From positions 1 to 7,722 of the forward strand of contig JAEZGU010000088.1 in assembly GCA_023416855.1 (NCBI GenBank): a stretch of DNA of 7,722 nucleotides, in the 5' to 3' direction. The notes under the pieces are model-generated. The model was not told the origin of the DNA. It saw only the letters and a program-made list of their open reading frames with translations, and did not search any database. Below are positions 5,854 to 7,722 of this stretch, one piece after another. Each line of letters starts with the position of its first letter. Position 1 is the first letter of the stretch. A program made the position numbers and the translations under genes. This stretch comes from Bacillota bacterium (GTDB lineage: Bacteria; Bacillota; Clostridia; Tissierellales; Sedimentibacteraceae).

Positions 5854-7118
5854 GAGGGGATGTTATCAATTTAATTATACATCGTGGAACTCATCAAATT
5901 GGTGGGAGTTGTATTGAAATATCAACTAAAAGAAGTAGAATTATACTTGATGTAGGACAGGAATTGCCGAGCTTTGATGATGCAAGTAAAAAGTATGAAA
6001 TAAAACTACCTAATATCCAAGGACTATATAATGAAGATGACATAAAAACAGATGCAATTTTGGTTACTCATGGTCATGGAGATCATATAGGTTTATTGAA
6101 ACATGCCAATCCAAATATACCAGTGTATATTGGAAAAAAATCCTATGAAATATTTGATACAACTGCTAAATTTACAGGTAGTAGCATAATTGCGAACTCT
6201 TTTAATTATTTAATAAGTGGACAAACTATACAAATTGGAGACTTCTTAATTACTCCTTACTTAGTTGACCACTCAGGATTTGATGCATATGCTTTTGTTA
6301 TACAAGCGGAAGGAAAATGTATTGTGTATACTGGGGATTTTAGGGATCATGGAAGAAAGAAAAAAGCTACAGATTTTTTTATTGCAACTATACCCAAAGA
6401 TGTAGATGTACTTTTAATAGAAGGAACTATGATGAGTAGAATATCTGAAGATATTAAGACTGAAAAAGATATTGAAAATGAAGCATATGAATTGATGAGA
6501 GCTAATTCAACTCCTGTATTTGTAATGCAATCTTCAACTAATATCGATCGAATCGTAAGTATGTACAGAGCTGCAATGAGAAGTGAACGGTTATTTATAA
6601 TGGATATTTTTATTGCACATATAGTATCAAAGCTTAACAATAGTATTCCAAAACCAGGGAAATGCAAAAATATTCGAGTCTTTTATCCATATTATCTTAC
6701 ACAGAAAATGTTTAAAGATTTAGAAGGCGCAAAACTTATGAATCAATTTAGTAAATATAAAATTAAAAGGGAAGAGATTTCTAATCTGAAAGATTACTGC
6801 ATGCTTATTAGAGATTCAATGATTTCTGACCTCCAGCATATTAACAATATTAATCATTCTGTGTTTATTTATTCTATGTGGAATGGATACAAGAATTTAG
6901 AAAAGAACAAAACTTTATTGAACTATGCTCAAACGAAAAAGATGAGAATTGTAGACCTTCATACCAGTGGACATGCAGATATAAGAACTTTACAAAGAAC
7001 AATTGATAGTATTCAGCCCAAAATGGTAATACCGATTCACACAGAAAACCCTGGACTATTCACTCAAAAATATAGAAATACTCTTGTTGTAAATGATGGT
7101 GAGATTATAACTGTATGA
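5844..7118 (+). CDS. Metallo-beta-lactamase / beta-CASP nuclease (RNase J-like)
   Basis: The product is 424 residues counted from TTG 5844; the true start may be near 5865. After the family opening IHRGTHQIGGSCIEI (12-26) come the metal motifs HGHGDH (76-81), H143 in VDHSGF, and D165 in YTGDFRDH. The beta-CASP insert follows with motif A (E193 in LLIEGT), motif B (H377 in HTSGHAD) and motif C (H399 in IPIHTENP). Every expected catalytic residue is present, and the His in motif C fits RNase J/CPSF-like RNA-processing enzymes rather than the DNA-specific group (Artemis/Pso2), which usually has Val there. It is shorter than housekeeping RNase J (about 550 residues), lacking the C-terminal dimerisation domain, so it is an accessory paralogue. 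It is probably a cytoplasmic exo- or endoribonuclease. It sits between a PD-(D/E)XK nuclease and an ADP-ribosylglycohydrolase, a setting more like defence than bulk RNA turnover. Confidence 0.9.
   Translation: MKLGGDVINLIIHRGTHQIGGSCIEISTKRSRIILDVGQELPSFDDASKKYEIKLPNIQGLYNEDDIKTDAILVTHGHGDHIGLLKHANPNIPVYIGKKSYEIFDTTAKFTGSSIIANSFNYLISGQTIQIGDFLITPYLVDHSGFDAYAFVIQAEGKCIVYTGDFRDHGRKKKATDFFIATIPKDVDVLLIEGTMMSRISEDIKTEKDIENEAYELMRANSTPVFVMQSSTNIDRIVSMYRAAMRSERLFIMDIFIAHIVSKLNNSIPKPGKCKNIRVFYPYYLTQKMFKDLEGAKLMNQFSKYKIKREEISNLKDYCMLIRDSMISDLQHINNINHSVFIYSMWNGYKNLEKNKTLLNYAQTKKMRIVDLHTSGHADIRTLQRTIDSIQPKMVIPIHTENPGLFTQKYRNTLVVNDGEIITV
5852..5859 (+). promoter_or_regulatory. Strong Shine-Dalgarno without a standard start in frame
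   Basis: AGGAGGGG is the best ribosome binding site in the window, yet the ATG it touches (5860) opens a frame that stops after four codons. The codon in the long frame at ideal spacing is ATC (5865). The only standard start in that frame, TTG 5844, lies upstream of the site. Confidence 0.6.
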
Positions 7119-7126
7119 TTTATATG

Positions 7127-7134
7127 AAAGGGGA
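7127..7134 (+). promoter_or_regulatory. Ribosome binding site supporting a GTG start
   Basis: AAAGGGGA lies 9 bases before GTG 7144 and 8 bases after the upstream stop. No ATG exists in the long frame before the conserved GGAIGDAFG motif, so GTG is the start. Confidence 0.65.
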
Positions 7135-7143
7135 AATAATTAG

Positions 7144-7722
7144 GTGGGATTAAGTAAAGAATTTTTTTTGGGGTGTATTATAGGTGGAGCGATAGGTGAT
7201 GCTTTTGGTTGGCCTGTTGAATTTCTATCAGATTCAGAAATCATAATGAAGTATGGTGAAAAAGGGCTAACGAACTTAATAGCTGGGAAGAACGGTTTAG
7301 CAGAGATTACTGATGATACTCAGATGTCTCTTTTTACGGCAGAGGGATTGCTTATAGCAACTGAAGGTGGAATTCCGACAAATGTTTCATCTTATGTATA
7401 TGAAGCATATTTAGCGTGGTTATATACTCAGGGAGAATATGAATGCAAAGAAAATAAGTTTTTGTCAAGATATAGGTTGTTATATAAAAAAGAGCTTTTT
7501 ATTAAACGTTCTCCGGGACTTACTTGTATTAAATCGCTAAAAAGTGGGATTAAGGGCATAATTCACGACCCAATAAATAATAGCAAGGGATGTGGAGGAG
7601 TAATGAGAGTAGCACCTATTGGATTAATGTTTCAATGTAGACAATCTTTTCAAATAGCTTGTGAGTGTGCAGCTATTACTCATGGTCATCCAAGCGGGTA
7701 TTTATCTGCAGGAATCTTAGCA
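7144..7722 (+). CDS. ADP-ribosylglycohydrolase (DraG/ARH family), 3'-truncated by window end
   Basis: The frame runs from GTG 7144 without a stop to the window edge, giving 193 residues of a family usually about 260-350 long. Visible signatures in order: GCIIGGAIGDAFGWPVEF (10-27), the metal-binding ITDDTQMSLFTAEGLL (55-70; T56, D57 and D58 bind Mg), GCGGVMRVAPIG (149-160), and ITHGHPSGYLSAG (178-190). The second cluster of metal-binding residues near the C-terminus is outside the window. These enzymes remove ADP-ribose from modified proteins (Arg or Ser linkages) or, in some members, nucleic acids or small molecules. No ADP-ribosyltransferase is visible here, so it may reverse a modification made by a phage or host enzyme, or its partner may be encoded to the right. 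It is 25 bases from the beta-CASP gene and apparently in the same operon. Confidence 0.92.
   Translation, partial: MGLSKEFFLGCIIGGAIGDAFGWPVEFLSDSEIIMKYGEKGLTNLIAGKNGLAEITDDTQMSLFTAEGLLIATEGGIPTNVSSYVYEAYLAWLYTQGEYECKENKFLSRYRLLYKKELFIKRSPGLTCIKSLKSGIKGIIHDPINNSKGCGGVMRVAPIGLMFQCRQSFQIACECAAITHGHPSGYLSAGILA

Noticed and set aside
5860..5874. ATG at 5860 as start of the beta-CASP gene
   Set aside because: It is in the wrong frame and meets TAA after four codons. It is kept only as a possible sign of an indel.
6347..6667. A 106-codon minus-strand frame
   Set aside because: It is antisense to the beta-CASP domain, which carries intact catalytic motifs; it has no start signals of its own.
1..7722. 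CRISPR array, tRNA or insertion sequence
   Set aside because: No regularly spaced direct repeats, cloverleaf-like sequence, transposase motif or terminal inverted repeats were found when reading the window.

Overview
The window looks like an accessory or mobile region of a low-GC Gram-positive bacterium, probably a Clostridia/Lachnospiraceae-type Bacillota. The evidence is strong purine-rich Shine-Dalgarno sequences (AGGAGG variants), use of TTG and GTG starts, AT-rich intergenic DNA, and protein families typical of integrative elements and defence islands in that group. No tRNA, rRNA, CRISPR array, transposase or integrase was seen, so the element type and host species cannot be fixed.

Region A (1-2131): a tightly linked plus-strand pair. 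The first gene enters from outside the window and is 5'-truncated. It encodes a conserved-looking protein of unrecognised function with SDVSGS and RGMGIPSP motifs. One base after its stop begins a protein with an N-terminal coiled coil, a Gly/Ala-rich hydrophobic stretch of about 100 residues, and a helical C-terminus. The pair ends at a convincing rho-independent terminator.

Region B (2070-2391): a spacer holding that terminator, a short GC-richer minus-strand reading-frame tail that looks like the relic end of another gene, a compositional change, and an AT-rich promoter/operator region with an extended -10 element. The DNA is visibly more AT-rich from here onward, suggesting a junction between DNA of different origin.

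Region C (2392-7722, continuing out of the window): seven plus-strand genes, probably one transcription unit. In order they encode: (1) a small tandem-HTH regulator; (2) a soluble protein that reads as the cytoplasmic parts of MotA, with all membrane segments missing, joined to a FliG C-terminal-like domain; (3) an ImmA/IrrE-like HEXXH metallopeptidase; (4) a WG-repeat protein overlapping gene 3 by 56 bases; (5) a PD-(D/E)XK nuclease with a QxxxY motif; (6) a metallo-beta-lactamase/beta-CASP nuclease of the RNase J type, whose start codon is not clear; (7) a 3'-truncated ADP-ribosylglycohydrolase (DraG/ARH family).

Working model (inference): region C is a regulated cassette. The HTH protein would control it, possibly relieved by the ImmA-like peptidase. 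The MotA-FliG and WG-repeat proteins would be sensor or scaffold parts. Two nucleases and an ADP-ribose hydrolase would be enzymatic outputs or their reversal. I do not recognise this gene combination as a named system, and it is the best candidate here for an undescribed defence or stress module. The MotA-FliG fusion is the most unusual single protein.
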